This document shows, piece after piece, positions 1 through 7,492 of a stretch of DNA of 64,000 nt (positions are counted from its first letter, which is position 1; every line of letters begins with the position of its first letter). Position numbers and translations under genes: made by a program. Location of the stretch: NCBI GenBank assembly GCA_963832245.1, contig CAWHTG010000003.1, forward strand, positions 558,001 through 622,000, in the 5' to 3' direction. This DNA is from JABDBE01 sp963832245. Its GTDB lineage: Bacteria; Acidobacteriota; Terriglobia; Terriglobales; Acidobacteriaceae. The notes beneath the pieces are model-generated. The model saw only the letters and a program-made list of their open reading frames with translations. It ran no database searches and was not told the origin of the DNA.

Positions 1-85
1 AACGCACACCTGCGCTGAAAAATGAGAGCAAGCTGAACGCCAGCCCTACGACAAAGCAAATGAGATAGAAAGTGGCCCAGGTCAT
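1..85 (-). CDS. N-terminus of a small membrane protein (partial)
   Basis: Reading leftwards from the ATG at 85, 28 codons are open to the window edge and begin MTWATFYLICFVVGLAF, a strongly hydrophobic segment that looks like a first membrane helix. The ATG overlaps the TGA of the XRE regulator gene by 4 bases (ATGA), so the two are probably cotranslated. The family cannot be named from this fragment; the rest lies outside the window. The call rests on the open frame, the overlap and the hydrophobic start. Confidence 0.55.
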   Translation of the reverse strand, partial: MTWATFYLICFVVGLAFSLLSFFSAGVR

Positions 86-597
86 TGCGCGCACCTCTCG
101 CCATTTATTCGAGTGGTCGCGGCCCGTGCCGCTTGCGGCTTCAAGGCTTCGAGTAACCGGTCGGCGAGGCCGGGCGTGTCGAGAATCGCGCCCAGCAAGA
201 TGAAGCATTGCCGCGTGTCTTTTTCGCGAGCGGCTTTGATCATGACCTCGCTTACTGCCGGATCGCTGGCGAAACGCTCCGACCCCTGCAACAGCCAGAC
301 GTCGAGCTTGCCTTCCGTCGTGCGCAAGTCGGAAACCAGTTCGGTGTGATAACCCACGGGATCATCGACCAGGAATCCAGGGTGGACCTTGAAAAACCTC
401 GCCAGCAAGGTACGCGTGGATTGGGTCATATGAGGGCGAGTTCCGCTCTCGATCTGCGACACGTACGACTGGCTTATGGTCTTGCCCAGTTGTTTGCGGA
501 TGGCGCGCACTAGTTCGAGTTGAGTCATGGGACGTTCCAGGCCGCGGAGCGAGCCTTCCACTTCACGGAGATAGCGAATTTTCTCGCCTAGTGTCAT
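82..597 (-). CDS. XRE-family helix-turn-helix regulator
   Basis: A 171-residue protein with a Cro/C1-type HTH in residues 3-70. The recognition region contains SQSYVSQIESGTRPHM, the classical XRE pattern around the S-x-x-S-x-I-E-x-G core. Residues 75-160 carry a second part, rich in charged and helical segments, of unknown role. The gene overlaps a downstream membrane protein gene by 4 bases. A consensus sigma-70-like promoter lies just upstream, and its -10 element is embedded in an inverted repeat, so negative autoregulation is likely (inference). No good Shine-Dalgarno sequence precedes the ATG, and the predicted transcript start is only about 10 bases away, so a leaderless or very short leader is possible. 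Confidence 0.85.
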   Translation of the reverse strand: MTLGEKIRYLREVEGSLRGLERPMTQLELVRAIRKQLGKTISQSYVSQIESGTRPHMTQSTRTLLARFFKVHPGFLVDDPVGYHTELVSDLRTTEGKLDVWLLQGSERFASDPAVSEVMIKAAREKDTRQCFILLGAILDTPGLADRLLEALKPQAARAATTRINGERCAQ

Positions 598-607
598 ATT
601 ACTTATC

Positions 608-628
608 GCAATATTTATATTGCAATAT
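608..628. promoter_or_regulatory. Probable operator overlapping the -10 element
   Basis: GCAATAT (608-614) and ATATTGC (617-623) form a perfect inverted repeat with a two-base centre. The overlapping 12-mer ATATTGCAATAT (617-628) is itself a perfect palindrome. Both cover the -10 box of the XRE gene, the usual place for autorepression. Binding by the XRE protein is inferred. Confidence 0.55.
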
Positions 629-642
629 GTGATTCATGTCAA
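614..642 (-). promoter_or_regulatory. Consensus promoter of the XRE gene
   Basis: On the minus strand there is TTGACA (637-642), a 17-base spacer and TATAAA (614-619). This is close to ideal sigma-70 spacing and sequence. Transcription would begin near 607, about 10 bases before the start codon at 597. Confidence 0.75.
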
Positions 643-1223
643 GAACTGGATTTAACGTATTTACAGAGCCTTAGGACGGTGAGAAGAGAATCCCCACGTC
701 AAATTCTGCTTAGGGGCCAGTTTCGATAAGCTACTACCGGAAGGCAAAACAGCAGCGCACTGTTCAGATGTATAGGCTGAATCACGAGACTCTGGCTACG
801 CTATTTGGTAGAGCCGACAGCGCAAATCTCCAAGAACAAGTATGTCTTGGCCTCTAGTTCCTTCGATGCACAGCTGTATCTGCTTGTTAAGCGAGGGCCG
901 TTCCATTCACTCATCTTGTGGAATTCGTGGCAACCGCATTGCTTGACTACTTCGAAGAAGTCGCGTGCCTACTACGGAGAGTGTTCGGGATTGTAGTCAA
1001 AGGCCTGTGTGCCCGGGTTTTCCGCGCACCTTCCGCCGGATGAACGTTGAAAGGAGGACGGCAAGCAGGTCGTGTGCGCGATTTTTTTGCCTTTAGTCTC
1101 TCAAGTCAATAACGAACTCCCAACCCAACTAAATCTTGCGCGCAATTTCTCACGGCGTACGCAAACCGTGTGGGGAAACTTCACGAGCACTTTCAGTTCG
1201 CCAGTTCGGAACACAAACAAATT
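643..1223. other. Intergenic stretch without a recognised gene
   Basis: About 580 bases lie between the XRE promoter and the ribosome binding site of the HAF-repeat gene. A 63-codon open frame at 805-996 on the plus strand has no recognisable family or good ribosome binding site and is not called. The region presumably holds the promoter of the gene at 1238, but no convincing -35/-10 pair was found. Confidence 0.5.
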
Positions 1224-1237
1224 AGGAGGGTGATTCC

Positions 1238-2110
1238 ATGACCAAGGTATTTCGCATCGCGGCAATGTGCGCGATCAGTGTTGCATTGGCAACATGCTCG
1301 ATCGCGTCAGCCCAGACCTACACCACTATCGACTATCCTGGGGCGGTTGCCACCACTCTAAACGGCGGTCCCAACCCGCAGGGCAAGAGCGTTGGCAGCT
1401 ACACCGATACATCCAATGTCACTCACGGTTTCACGTTGAGTAAGGAAGATGTGTTCACGCCGTTCGATCCTCCGGGCTCTGCGGCGACGACGCCCAACTT
1501 TATCAGTCCGCAGGGGGTCATCGTGGGCGGCTACCTCGACGCAACGGGGGCGAGCCACGGTTTCATTTTGGACAACGGACAATACACGACGGTTAATTTC
1601 CCAGGGGCGGCGGGCACCGTGCTCACCGGTCTCAACCCCTCGGGTGAAATGACGGGGTTTTCCTGTGTGGTGGCTTCCTGCGCGAGCGGTACCACCCATA
1701 GCTTTACCGTGTCCAAGAAAGGGGCTTTCAAGAGTTTCGATCCCCCCGGCGCAGTCAGCAGCACGGCCAGCACGGTTAACCCCTCCGGAGCAGTTGTCGG
1801 TGCTTACACGGACAGCGGGGGAGTCACACACGGTTACCTACTTTACCACGGGACGTATGCGACGATTGATTTTCCCGGCTCGATTCTCACCTTTGCCGGA
1901 GGGAATAATCCCGAGGGCGACGTCATAGGGGAATACATCGACACTGCAAATGTCGCTCACTCATTTCTGCTGAGCAACGGCGCTTTCACATCGTTTGACC
2001 CCCCAGGAGCTAGTGCCAGTGATGCATCCGGGATAAATCCCGGCGGTATCATCGTTGGCCTCTATGTGGATGGGGCGGGCAAGGTGCACGGATTTATCCG
2101 GACGCCCTAA
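1238..2110 (+). CDS. Exported HAF-repeat protein
   Basis: A 290-residue protein with a typical Sec signal peptide (residues 1-25, ending SIASAQ). The mature part consists of six repeats of about 42 residues. Each starts with an aromatic strand (YTTIDYPG or FTSFDPPG types, strictly alternating), continues through a N-P-x-G turn and ends in a T/A-H-x-F/Y strand. The conserved T-H-G-F motifs match the HAF extracellular repeat family, thought to fold as a beta-rich propeller-like array. Function is unknown; export to the periplasm or outside is well supported. The start is fixed by TTAGGAGGGTG upstream of the ATG. A GC-rich stem follows the stop. Confidence 0.85.
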   Translation: MTKVFRIAAMCAISVALATCSIASAQTYTTIDYPGAVATTLNGGPNPQGKSVGSYTDTSNVTHGFTLSKEDVFTPFDPPGSAATTPNFISPQGVIVGGYLDATGASHGFILDNGQYTTVNFPGAAGTVLTGLNPSGEMTGFSCVVASCASGTTHSFTVSKKGAFKSFDPPGAVSSTASTVNPSGAVVGAYTDSGGVTHGYLLYHGTYATIDFPGSILTFAGGNNPEGDVIGEYIDTANVAHSFLLSNGAFTSFDPPGASASDASGINPGGIIVGLYVDGAGKVHGFIRTP

Positions 2111-2143
2111 GCGTAAGAAATTGGCCTCGCTTATTTTCTCGGT

Positions 2144-2183
2144 GCCCTCACGCCGGTGCAAGTTTCGGCATTGGCGTGAGGGC
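2144..2183 (+). terminator. Hairpin after the HAF-repeat gene
   Basis: GCCCTCACGCC (2144-2154) pairs perfectly with GGCGTGAGGGC (2173-2183). The loop is 18 bases and there is only a weak T tract afterwards. It sits 34 bases after the stop codon, so a transcription end is plausible. Confidence 0.5.
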
Positions 2184-2254
2184 CGTTTCGCTGGCATGTT
2201 CCATAAACTGCAATCATTCTTTCTGATGTGCAACCAGACTGCGCCATGGATGAT

Positions 2255-3112
2255 TTAGAGGCCGGCTTCGATGCGGGAGCGGGGGTCGAGATAATCGCGC
2301 AAGGCGTCGCCGATGAAGTTGAAGGAGAGTACGGCCAGCATCACTGCCATCGCGGGAAAGATCACGAGGTGGGGCGCGTCGAAGAGGTGGGCACGTCCGT
2401 CGTTGAGCATGGTGCCCCAGCTGGCGGTGGGCGGCGGCACGCCTAGACCGAGGAAGCTCATGGTGGCTTCGGCTAGGATGGCGCCGGCCATGCCGATGGC
2501 CGCTTGCACGATGATGGGCTGAATGATGTTCGGCAAGATGTGGCGGACGATGACGCGCAGATCACTGGCTCCGAGGGCGCGGGCCGCTTCGACGAATTCA
2601 CGTTCGCGGGCGGCGAGCACTTGGGCGCGGACCAGGCGGGCGTAGCCGACCCAGCCTCCGAGCGAAAGCGCCAATACTAGATTGAAAATTCCGGGGCCGC
2701 GGAATGCCACGAACGCAATGGCTAGCAGAATTCCTGGGAAAGAGAGGAAGGCATTCATTACGACGACGTTGACGAAGCGATCGATGCGGCCGCCGTAGTA
2801 GCCGGCGATTGATCCTACGATGAGGCCTAACGCCAGCGAGGCTGCGACTACGCAGCTGCCGACTAGCATGGAAATGCGCGATCCGTAGATGAGGCGGGAG
2901 AGAATGTCGCGTCCGAGCTCATCCGTGCCGCACCAGTGAGTTGACGATGGTCCCGCAAGACGGGTTGGCAGGTCGATGTGGGCGGGGTCTTGTGGGGCGA
3001 TCCAAGGGGCGAAGAGGGCGCAGATTACGAAGATCGTGACCAGGACGATGCCAATTGCGGCCAGTGGATTACCGCGGGCGGCACGGCGAAACGAAATCGC
3101 GGTCGTGGACAT
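2255..3112 (-). CDS. dppC: ABC transporter permease, DppC/OppC type
   Basis: A 285-residue inner-membrane permease of peptide/nickel importers. It has an N-terminal membrane segment (about residues 18-40), the short periplasmic part with D-x-L-G-R-D-I-L-S-R-L-I-Y-G-S-R typical of DppC, and further helices. The EAA loop reads EAARALGASDLRVIVRHILPN (first 20 of it diagnostic), which contacts the ATPase subunit. Its usual partner, a DppB-type permease, lies 1.2 kb away on the same strand, separated by a VOC gene and a GIY-YIG gene. No binding protein or ATPase gene is in the window. No clear ribosome binding site precedes the ATG at 3112. Substrate is not predictable. Confidence 0.88.
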   Translation of the reverse strand: MSTTAISFRRAARGNPLAAIGIVLVTIFVICALFAPWIAPQDPAHIDLPTRLAGPSSTHWCGTDELGRDILSRLIYGSRISMLVGSCVVAASLALGLIVGSIAGYYGGRIDRFVNVVVMNAFLSFPGILLAIAFVAFRGPGIFNLVLALSLGGWVGYARLVRAQVLAAREREFVEAARALGASDLRVIVRHILPNIIQPIIVQAAIGMAGAILAEATMSFLGLGVPPPTASWGTMLNDGRAHLFDAPHLVIFPAMAVMLAVLSFNFIGDALRDYLDPRSRIEAGL

Positions 3113-3250
3113 GACGGAATATTAAATTGCTACACGCTCTTGTGGCCGCTTGAAAATTATGTTCTGATTACTGAAAGACTGTCGGCGCGCGCCAATCCGC
3201 ATGGGCGCCGTAAACTACCACCGCTAGCTTACATCCTAGGAGAAAAAATC

Positions 3251-3724
3251 ATGAGCAAAGTCTCGTATATCCCCAAAGACTACAACTCGGTCACACCGTA
3301 CTTGGTCGTCAAGGACGCAGCCAAGGCCATTGAATATTACAAGAAAGTCTTCGGCGCGACTGAAACCGTTCGCATGAATGGTCCGGACGGCAAGGTCGGT
3401 CACGCTGAGTTGAAGATTGGCAATTCACACATCATGCTGGCCGACGAAAACCCCAACATGGGGCAGGGACACACCAGCCCCGCTACCGTCGGCGGAAGTC
3501 CGGTGAGCCTGTATGTATACCTTCCCGACGTCGATAGCGTGGTCAAGCGCGCGGAGGCCGAGGGGGCGAAAATCCTGAAGCCGGTCCAGGACCAGTTTTA
3601 TGGAGACCGCAACGGCTTCATTCAGGATCCGTTTGGACATCTGTGGGGCATCGCCACGCACGTGGAAGACGTGTCGCCCCAAGACATGAAAGAGCGGATG
3701 AAGAAAATGATGCAGGCGGCGTAG
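3251..3724 (+). CDS. VOC-superfamily (glyoxalase/PhnB-like) protein
   Basis: A 157-residue protein of the vicinal oxygen chelate fold. It starts MSKVSYIPKDYNSVTPYLVV; the pattern V-x-P-Y-L-V-x-x-D-A-x-x-A-I-E-Y-Y-K-x-V-F-G-A is typical of PhnB-like members. A second betaalphabeta module ends in R-N-G-F-I-Q-D-P-F-G-H-L-W. Such proteins are small cytoplasmic metal or substrate binding proteins; the reaction here is unknown. The longer open frame starting at 2978 is antisense to dppC and is rejected because TAGGAG stands at the right distance before the ATG at 3251. The gene is on the opposite strand to its dpp neighbours. Confidence 0.85.
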   Translation: MSKVSYIPKDYNSVTPYLVVKDAAKAIEYYKKVFGATETVRMNGPDGKVGHAELKIGNSHIMLADENPNMGQGHTSPATVGGSPVSLYVYLPDVDSVVKRAEAEGAKILKPVQDQFYGDRNGFIQDPFGHLWGIATHVEDVSPQDMKERMKKMMQAA

Positions 3725-3790
3725 TTTGATTCAGATGGAGGCGGGGCAGCCATGCCCCGCCTCCTGATCACCAAGCCAATCCACACAGCA

Positions 3791-3819
3791 GTCCCTCCAC
3801 TCCGGTCGGGATGACAGAT
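3791..3819. repeat. REP-like repeat, copy A (no central hairpin)
   Basis: GTCCCTCCACTCC is joined directly to GGTCGGGATGACAGA. The same two arms recur at 3872-3933 (inverted) and 4270-4331, where a stem-loop separates them. Copy A therefore looks like the empty form. It also pairs with copy B as a long inverted repeat. Confidence 0.8.
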
Positions 3820-3871
3820 TTTTGTGAGGGCTAATTAACTCCTCTCGGAACCACAGCGATCTCAAAAATTC

Positions 3872-3933
3872 TCTGTCATCCCGACCGAGTCTGTTGATCC
3901 GCGATTAGCGGATCAACTGGGGGGTGGAGGGAC
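3872..3933. repeat. REP-like repeat, copy B with stem-loop
   Basis: Read on the minus strand, the arms GTCCCTCCAC and TCGGTCGGGATGACAGA flank a perfect 10-bp hairpin (GTTGATCCGC at 3893-3902, GCGGATCAAC at 3908-3917, five-base loop). The element overlaps the last codons of the GIY-YIG gene and supplies its C-terminal proline-rich tail. Confidence 0.8.
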
Positions 3934-4251
3934 CTGCTTGTCGGGTTGATATTGGTGCTTGGTAAACAACTCGGCCGCTAAGTCCTCCCAAGTGCGGTTT
4001 TGGCGCTCGATCAACCGGATTTTCTTTATTCTGTTCCAATGTTTCGGTTGCTTCTCGCGGTCAATGGCTTTGCGCACGTCATCAAACGACTCGTAATAGA
4101 CAAGGCGATGGCAGCGATATTTTTCGCTGAAGCCATATGTCAAGTCGTTCTTGTGTTCGTAGATGCGGCGCTCAAGGTTGTTCGTCATTCCGATGTAGAT
4201 CACCCGCGACTTACTGGCGACGATGTAGACGCCGTAACTATGTTCCTTCAT
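3913..4251 (-). CDS. Single-domain GIY-YIG nuclease
   Basis: A 112-residue protein consisting almost only of a GIY-YIG domain. The pattern begins YGVYIVASKSRVIYIGMTNN (GVY then YIG), followed by L-E-R-R-I-Y-E-H-K and the catalytic arginine region. Later come E-K-Q-x-K-x-W-N-R-x-K-K-I-x-L-I-E, with the metal-binding glutamate near residue 80. Family members cut or nick DNA; small stand-alone ones resemble the SLX1/UPF0213 type and their role is mostly unknown. GGGAG at the right distance supports the ATG at 4251 over a GTG at 4263. Both ends are bordered by copies of a hairpin repeat, and the 3' end runs into one. It splits the dppB/dppC pair together with the VOC gene. Confidence 0.88.
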   Translation of the reverse strand: MKEHSYGVYIVASKSRVIYIGMTNNLERRIYEHKNDLTYGFSEKYRCHRLVYYESFDDVRKAIDREKQPKHWNRIKKIRLIERQNRTWEDLAAELFTKHQYQPDKQVPPPPS

Positions 4252-4269
4252 CGCAACTCCCACCAGCAG

Positions 4270-4331
4270 GTCCCTCCACTCCGCATTGCGATTGATGAGG
4301 CCAATCGCAATGCTCCGGTCGGGATGACAGA
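4270..4331. repeat. REP-like repeat, copy C with a different stem-loop
   Basis: The arms GTCCCTCCACTCC and CTCCGGTCGGGATGACAGA are separated by a perfect 11-bp hairpin (GCATTGCGATT at 4283-4293, AATCGCAATGC at 4303-4313). The hairpin sequence is unrelated to that of copy B although its position in the element is the same. It lies just upstream of the GIY-YIG gene. Confidence 0.8.
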
Positions 4332-4342
4332 GTTTTCGTGGT

Positions 4343-5260
4343 TCATTGCCTGATTCTCGGGTTTGCTACCGAGTACAGCAAGTCGGTCAAGAAGTTTACC
4401 GCGATGTAGGTTAGGCCGATTGCCAGGATGCATCCTTGCACAAGGTAGTAGTCGCGGTTGCCGATGGCTTGGATGGTCAGGCGGCCTATGCCGGGCCAGG
4501 AGAAGATGGTTTCGGTTACGATGGCGCCGGCTAGCAATGCCCCGAATTGCAGGCCCAGAACCGTTATTACAGGGATCATGGCGTTGCGCAGCGCGTGGCG
4601 ATAGACTACCGTGCGCTCGGGTAGGCCTTTGGCTCGGGCGGTGCGGATGTAGTCCTGGCTTAGCTCTTCGAGCATGGAGGTACGGACCATGCGGGTCAGG
4701 ATGGCGGCGAGCGCTCCGCCCATGGTAATGGCCGGTAGCACGAGATGAGCTAGAGTGCCTGACCCTGAGACTGGGAGCAGTCCTAGCTTGATGGCGAAAA
4801 ACAGGATCAGGATTGGGCCTAGGGCGAAGTTTGGGAAGGATAGGCCGAAGAGGCTGATCACGCTTAGCAGGCGATCATCCCAGCGGTTGCGTCTTTGGGC
4901 GGAGCGGACGCCGGCAGGGATCGAGAGCAGCGCGGCCACCAGCAGCGCCGCGAGAGTCAGTTGCAGAGTGTATGGATAGCGCTGGGCGATCAGCGAGCCT
5001 ACGTTTTGGTTGAAACGCAGGGACGGGCCGAGGTCGCCGTGAAGCACGCCTTTCCAATAGCGAAGGTACTGCTGGCCTAACGGGACATCGAGGCCGAAGG
5101 CGTGTCGCGTGGCTTGGATGTCGGTGGCGGGCGCGCCTTCTCCCAGCATTTGCAAGACGGGATCGCCGGGGACCAGGTGGATGAGCAGGAATACCAGGGA
5201 GACGACGAGCCAGACTACCGGGAGCGTGTACAGAGCGCGGTGGGCTAGGTAGCGGAGCAT
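4343..5260 (-). CDS. dppB: ABC transporter permease, DppB/OppB type
   Basis: A 305-residue permease of peptide/nickel importers. The N-terminus (R-x-L-Y-T-L-P-V-V-W-L-V-V-S-L-V-F-L-L-I-H-L-V-P-G-D-P) is diagnostic of DppB, with the first membrane helix at about residues 9-30 and five more helices up to residue 300. The coupling loop reads YIRTARAKGLPERTVVYRHA. Its ATG shares one base with the stop of the DinB-like gene upstream (TGATG), so translation is probably coupled. DppC, normally the next gene, is displaced by about 1.2 kb. No solute binding protein or ATPase is seen nearby. Confidence 0.9.
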   Translation of the reverse strand: MLRYLAHRALYTLPVVWLVVSLVFLLIHLVPGDPVLQMLGEGAPATDIQATRHAFGLDVPLGQQYLRYWKGVLHGDLGPSLRFNQNVGSLIAQRYPYTLQLTLAALLVAALLSIPAGVRSAQRRNRWDDRLLSVISLFGLSFPNFALGPILILFFAIKLGLLPVSGSGTLAHLVLPAITMGGALAAILTRMVRTSMLEELSQDYIRTARAKGLPERTVVYRHALRNAMIPVITVLGLQFGALLAGAIVTETIFSWPGIGRLTIQAIGNRDYYLVQGCILAIGLTYIAVNFLTDLLYSVANPRIRQ

Positions 5261-5724
5261 CAGGCTTCAGGCTTCAGGTCATGCATTTCAATGCCGATGT
5301 GCGTCAAGTGATGGATCATGTGATCTAGGTAATCTTCGAAAACAAATTTGAGGCTCAGCGGCAGCGAGTCGGCGATGGTGCAGGTTCGCGACCAGGCGGC
5401 GTCGGGGGCCGCTTCGGCGGCGGTTAGCAGTTGCTGATTGAGGGCGCGCCAGAGTTCAATCATTTCCGGCCAGTTCCGTTGCTGATATCGGTGGAGTCCG
5501 ACCCAGGCGTCGCCGTCGTAGCCTGGCATCCTGGGTTCGTCCTCCAGTTGAGTGCGGACGATTCTCTGGTGGTTATTGGCGGCCGAGTCTAAAAGATGTC
5601 CCAGTTCTTCCTTGGGCGACCAATTGGAAAGCGCGGGTTTGGATTCCATTTGGGAGGGTGGAAGTTTGCTTAACCGCCTTGGGATTTCGTCGATCAGGGT
5701 GCGCAATTCTTTGAGTGCTTGCAT
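5260..5724 (-). CDS. DinB-like four-helix protein
   Basis: About 154 residues. The pattern A-L-S-N-W-S-P-K-E-E-L-G-H-L-L-D-S-A-A-N-N-H, then W-P-E-M-I-E-L-W-R-A-L-N-Q and a C-terminal D-Y-L-D-H-M-I-H-H-L-T-H-I, fits the DinB/YfiT metal-binding helical bundle. The three metal-ligand histidines would be the one in the GHLLD helix and two in the HMIHH segment. Homologues are often thiol-dependent transferases or stress proteins; the reaction is unknown. The ATG at 5724 is chosen because AGGAG precedes it; the longer frame to 5838 runs into an inverted repeat. It is translationally coupled to dppB. Confidence 0.82.
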   Translation of the reverse strand: MQALKELRTLIDEIPRRLSKLPPSQMESKPALSNWSPKEELGHLLDSAANNHQRIVRTQLEDEPRMPGYDGDAWVGLHRYQQRNWPEMIELWRALNQQLLTAAEAAPDAAWSRTCTIADSLPLSLKFVFEDYLDHMIHHLTHIGIEMHDLKPEA

Positions 5725-5756
5725 TGGTTGAGCTCCTAAACAACCACGCAAGTTAT

Positions 5757-5827
5757 TTACCACAGAGATACAGACCCACAGAGATTTTTTTTTAAGATTT
5801 CTCTGTGACTCTGTGTCTCTGTGGTAA
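5757..5827. repeat. Long inverted repeat of the CCACAGAG type
   Basis: TTACCACAGAGATACAGACC (from 5757) is complementary, with a few mismatches, to the stretch ending CTGTGTCTCTGTGGTAA at 5827. The centre is an A/T run. It lies between the CorC-like gene and the DinB gene on the same strand and may also end transcription. A related GC-richer version sits at about 12555-12665. Confidence 0.7.
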
Positions 5828-5837
5828 AGAAGAGTCA

Positions 5838-7199
5838 CTAGTCCCCCGCCTTGCCGACGGCGGCGGGTTGGAGCTTTTCGATTTGCACTTTGGCGATGCG
5901 GTGGCCTTCCATTTCTTCGACGGAGAAGCGGTGGCCTTCGTAGTCGAAAGCATCGCCGACGCGGGGAATCTTCTGCAGGCGGGCGAGCACGAATCCGGCT
6001 AGGGTTTCGAAGCCGCTGTCGCGAGGCAGGGAGAGCTGATACTGGGATTCGAGATCACGAATCCCGAATGAGCCCTCGAGGACGAGCGCGAGCTTGCCGG
6101 TGAGCTCCGGTTGTTCGGGCGGAGGAGCGTCGAATTCGTCTTCAATCTCGCCGACTAGCTGTTCCAGAATGTCCTCGACGGTGATCACGCCCGCGGTTGA
6201 GCCGAACTCGTCGACCACGACCGCCAGGTGGCGTTTGCGATCTTTGAATTCTTCCAGCAGTTCGGTGAGCACCTTGGTCTCGGGCACTACGAGGACGTCG
6301 TGCATGATCTGGCCGATTCGGTTGGCTGAGGTTCGGGCCGCGATGGGCTGGGTGAGGCGGAGGCGTGCCCATCGCATAAGATCTTTGGAGTAGAGCACCC
6401 CGATGATGTGCTCGGGGCCGCGCTGCGAGTCATAGACGGGGATGCGGGAATGCTGTTCTTCGACGACGCGGGCCAGAGCCTCGTCGAGCGAGAGGTCGCC
6501 GGGCAGTGAAAAAATGTCGGGCCTGGGCACCATCACTTCCCGCACCGTGATGCTTTCGAGTTCCAGGGCGTGGTGAATCATTTCTTCCTGGAATTGGGGG
6601 ATTTGGCCGAATTGGCGGCTGGCGGTCACGATGAGCTTGAGTTCATCGGGAGAATGGATGGGGCCTTGGCGAAGTTTGCGCGATCCGAATATGCGCAGGA
6701 CGGAACCGGCGGCCGCGCTCATGGCGAAAATAAGGGGCCGCGTCAGGGTCAGCCAGAATTCCATTGGAGCAGCGACCGCTAGCGCTACCTGCTCCCCGCG
6801 CTGCAATGCCAGCGACTTCGGCACGAGTTCGCCCAGAATTACGTGCAGGCAGGTGATAAGAATGAAGGCGATCGCAATCGCGATTCCATGGGCGTAGACG
6901 GTGACATGGGACGTCGCCTGACCAAGAAGCCCTTCGACGATGCGGGCTAGCAAAGGTTCGCCAACCCAGCCTAACGTCAGGCTTACTACCGTGATTCCGA
7001 GCTGAACGCCGTTGACCACCTCGTCCAGATTGCGGTGTAGTTTTTGGACAATGCGGGCGCCGATGCGGCGCGCTTCGATCAACTGCTGGATGCGGGTTTC
7101 GCGAATGCTGACCAGGGCGAACTCGGCCGCGGCAAAGAACGCGTTGGCTGCGACCAGGAGCAGGATCAAAAACACCCGGATCAGCACGAAAGCTATCAT
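5838..7199 (-). CDS. CNNM/CorC-HlyC family membrane protein
   Basis: A 453-residue protein with a DUF21/CNNM domain (four hydrophobic segments, about residues 1-175, including N-A-F-F-A-A-A-E-F-A-L-V-S). Two CBS domains follow (about 205-330, with V-M-V-P-R-P-D and V-V-V-D-E-F-G-S-T-A-G) and a C-terminal CorC/HlyC domain (about 350-440). Members are linked to magnesium or cobalt export or tolerance; the name hemolysin is historical. It stands alone, separated from the DinB-dppB pair by an inverted repeat. A second, divergent member of the family is at 27775-29046. Confidence 0.9.
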   Translation of the reverse strand: MIAFVLIRVFLILLLVAANAFFAAAEFALVSIRETRIQQLIEARRIGARIVQKLHRNLDEVVNGVQLGITVVSLTLGWVGEPLLARIVEGLLGQATSHVTVYAHGIAIAIAFILITCLHVILGELVPKSLALQRGEQVALAVAAPMEFWLTLTRPLIFAMSAAAGSVLRIFGSRKLRQGPIHSPDELKLIVTASRQFGQIPQFQEEMIHHALELESITVREVMVPRPDIFSLPGDLSLDEALARVVEEQHSRIPVYDSQRGPEHIIGVLYSKDLMRWARLRLTQPIAARTSANRIGQIMHDVLVVPETKVLTELLEEFKDRKRHLAVVVDEFGSTAGVITVEDILEQLVGEIEDEFDAPPPEQPELTGKLALVLEGSFGIRDLESQYQLSLPRDSGFETLAGFVLARLQKIPRVGDAFDYEGHRFSVEEMEGHRIAKVQIEKLQPAAVGKAGD

Positions 7200-7492
7200 C
7201 GATGGTGCAATTCTAACATTTCAAAGGCAGTATGGCATTCCCGTGAGGGTAAAGAGGTTGTAAGATAGGCGTTAGTTTTGGGAGTGTGAATCGCGGTTGG
7301 TCGTTGGAGTAATCACCTTCGCGTGCGTGGAATTTGACCTTAATCCCTGCTTCCATTTCTGAAGATTCCCGGTCTAACGCAACGGGTATGATCACGGTTC
7401 AGCGTGGCCGAGTGTCCGAGGAACAAAACCCTGACCAGCTTCGTAACTAACCACAGAGGACGGAAGAAACCGATCGAGCGTAGGAGGCGGAT

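Noticed and set aside
805..996. 63-codon open frame on the plus strand
   Set aside because: No ribosome binding site, no family pattern and no coupling to a neighbour; chance open frame in a long gap.
2978..3250. N-terminal extension of the VOC protein
   Set aside because: It is antisense to the start of dppC and TAGGAG marks the ATG at 3251 as the start.
5757..5827. Inverted repeat as a simple rho-independent terminator
   Set aside because: Long, imperfect and of a dispersed CCACAGAG type seen again at 12.6 kb; a repeat element is the better reading, though it could also stop transcription.
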